From contig NZ_JAJOZC010000001.1 in NCBI RefSeq assembly GCF_023701695.1, positions 4,153,894 through 4,217,893 on the forward strand: a stretch of 64,000 bases of DNA, written 5' to 3'. Shown piece by piece: positions 63,806 through 64,000 of the stretch; position 1 is the stretch's first letter; every line of letters starts with the position of its first letter. Below the pieces are notes generated by a model. That model did not search any database. It had not been told where the DNA came from and was given only the letters and a program-made list of their open reading frames with translations. A program made the translations under genes and the position numbers. The DNA comes from Streptomyces sp. RKAG290. GTDB taxonomy: Bacteria; Actinomycetota; Actinomycetes; Streptomycetales; Streptomycetaceae.

Positions 63806-64000
63806 TCAGCCGTCGTGCCGGACATCGGCGACGCGAATCCGGCGGCGCGCGGCGAACAGGCCTCCCGCCGCGAGGACGGCCACGCCACCCGCTGCGAGCA
63901 GGCCCGGCGACTCCACGCCCTCGGTGCTGCCGCCACCGGTCTCGACCCCGCCCGCGGGCATCGAGCCGACCGCAGCGCCCTTGACCATGCCGCAGCTGGC
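63806..64000 (-). CDS. Surface protein C-terminal anchor (partial)
   Basis: Only the last 64 codons are in the window. They read GSMPAGGVETGGGST, a Gly/Pro-rich wall-spanning piece, then a membrane helix (ESPGLLAAGGVAVLAAGGLF) and a basic RRR tail. This is a sorting-signal-like anchor without a clear LPxTG. The gene lies just upstream of the class F sortase gene on the same strand, so it could be its substrate. Confidence 0.6.
   Translation of the reverse strand, partial: ASCGMVKGAAVGSMPAGGVETGGGSTEGVESPGLLAAGGVAVLAAGGLFAARRRIRVADVRHDG

Overview
The window reads as a Streptomyces-type actinomycete chromosome. Coding DNA is very GC-rich with strong third-position G/C bias, GTG starts are frequent, and the families are typical of the group: FbiC for coenzyme F420, a one-chromosome type VII (ESX) secretion locus without EccA, an XRE/DUF5753 regulator paired with DUF397, DUF6281 and DUF4232 lipoproteins, a ROK repressor and a class F sortase. 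No rRNA, tRNA or CRISPR array was recognised.

Layout. 0-10 kb: the tail of a sigma factor with its CU044_5270 partner, a small membrane protein, a luciferase-like F420 oxidoreductase, a methyltransferase, an APH-type kinase, a PIG-L deacetylase, a pentapeptide-repeat membrane protein, DinB, RidA, a helix-turn-helix protein and a SUKH-like protein. 10.4-16.2 kb: a probable carbohydrate locus, with a glycoside-hydrolase-like protein and a secreted ricin-domain protein divergent from a ROK repressor and a strong palindrome between them. 16.3-21.8 kb: a RelE/Phd pair, an RraA-like protein, a lipoprotein, a HAD hydrolase and fbiC. 21.9-42.2 kb: the ESX locus. Its order is an unknown protein and eccE (minus), then eccB, mycP, esxB and esxA, then a 17-bp perfect hairpin, then an accessory block (a 154-aa candidate substrate, an EspB-like WxG protein, a second mycosin, a YbaB-like protein, an EspC-like protein, membrane proteins), a TetR/SDR cassette, eccC (minus) and eccD. 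42-50.5 kb: a DUF4232 lipoprotein, CsbD, an APH kinase, a secreted tyrosine phosphatase, an ADP-ribosylglycohydrolase-like protein, a sodium:solute symporter and an SDR. 50.5-52.2 kb: a lone large serine recombinase sitting between two matching operators. 52.3-64 kb: a barrel-like protein, the DUF397/XRE pair, GPP34, a large DD-carboxypeptidase, a polytopic membrane protein, a zinc-ribbon protein, a membrane protein/winged-helix operon, sortase F and the end of a surface protein.

How the genes work together. EccB/C/D/E and MycP would form the ESX membrane machine, EsxB/EsxA the core heterodimer, and four proteins carry C-terminal YxxxD/E export signatures. Several regulators have a visible palindromic site beside them (ROK, TetR, the winged-helix regulator, and an unknown regulator of the SDR and barrel-protein genes).

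Assembly caution. Eight genes are broken by a total of eleven single-base frameshifts. Every one is repaired by adding one base to a short G or C run, and all are of the same sign. This pattern points to undercalled homopolymers in the sequence rather than to real pseudogenes. These genes are given as full spans, and lengths marked 'corrected' assume the missing base.
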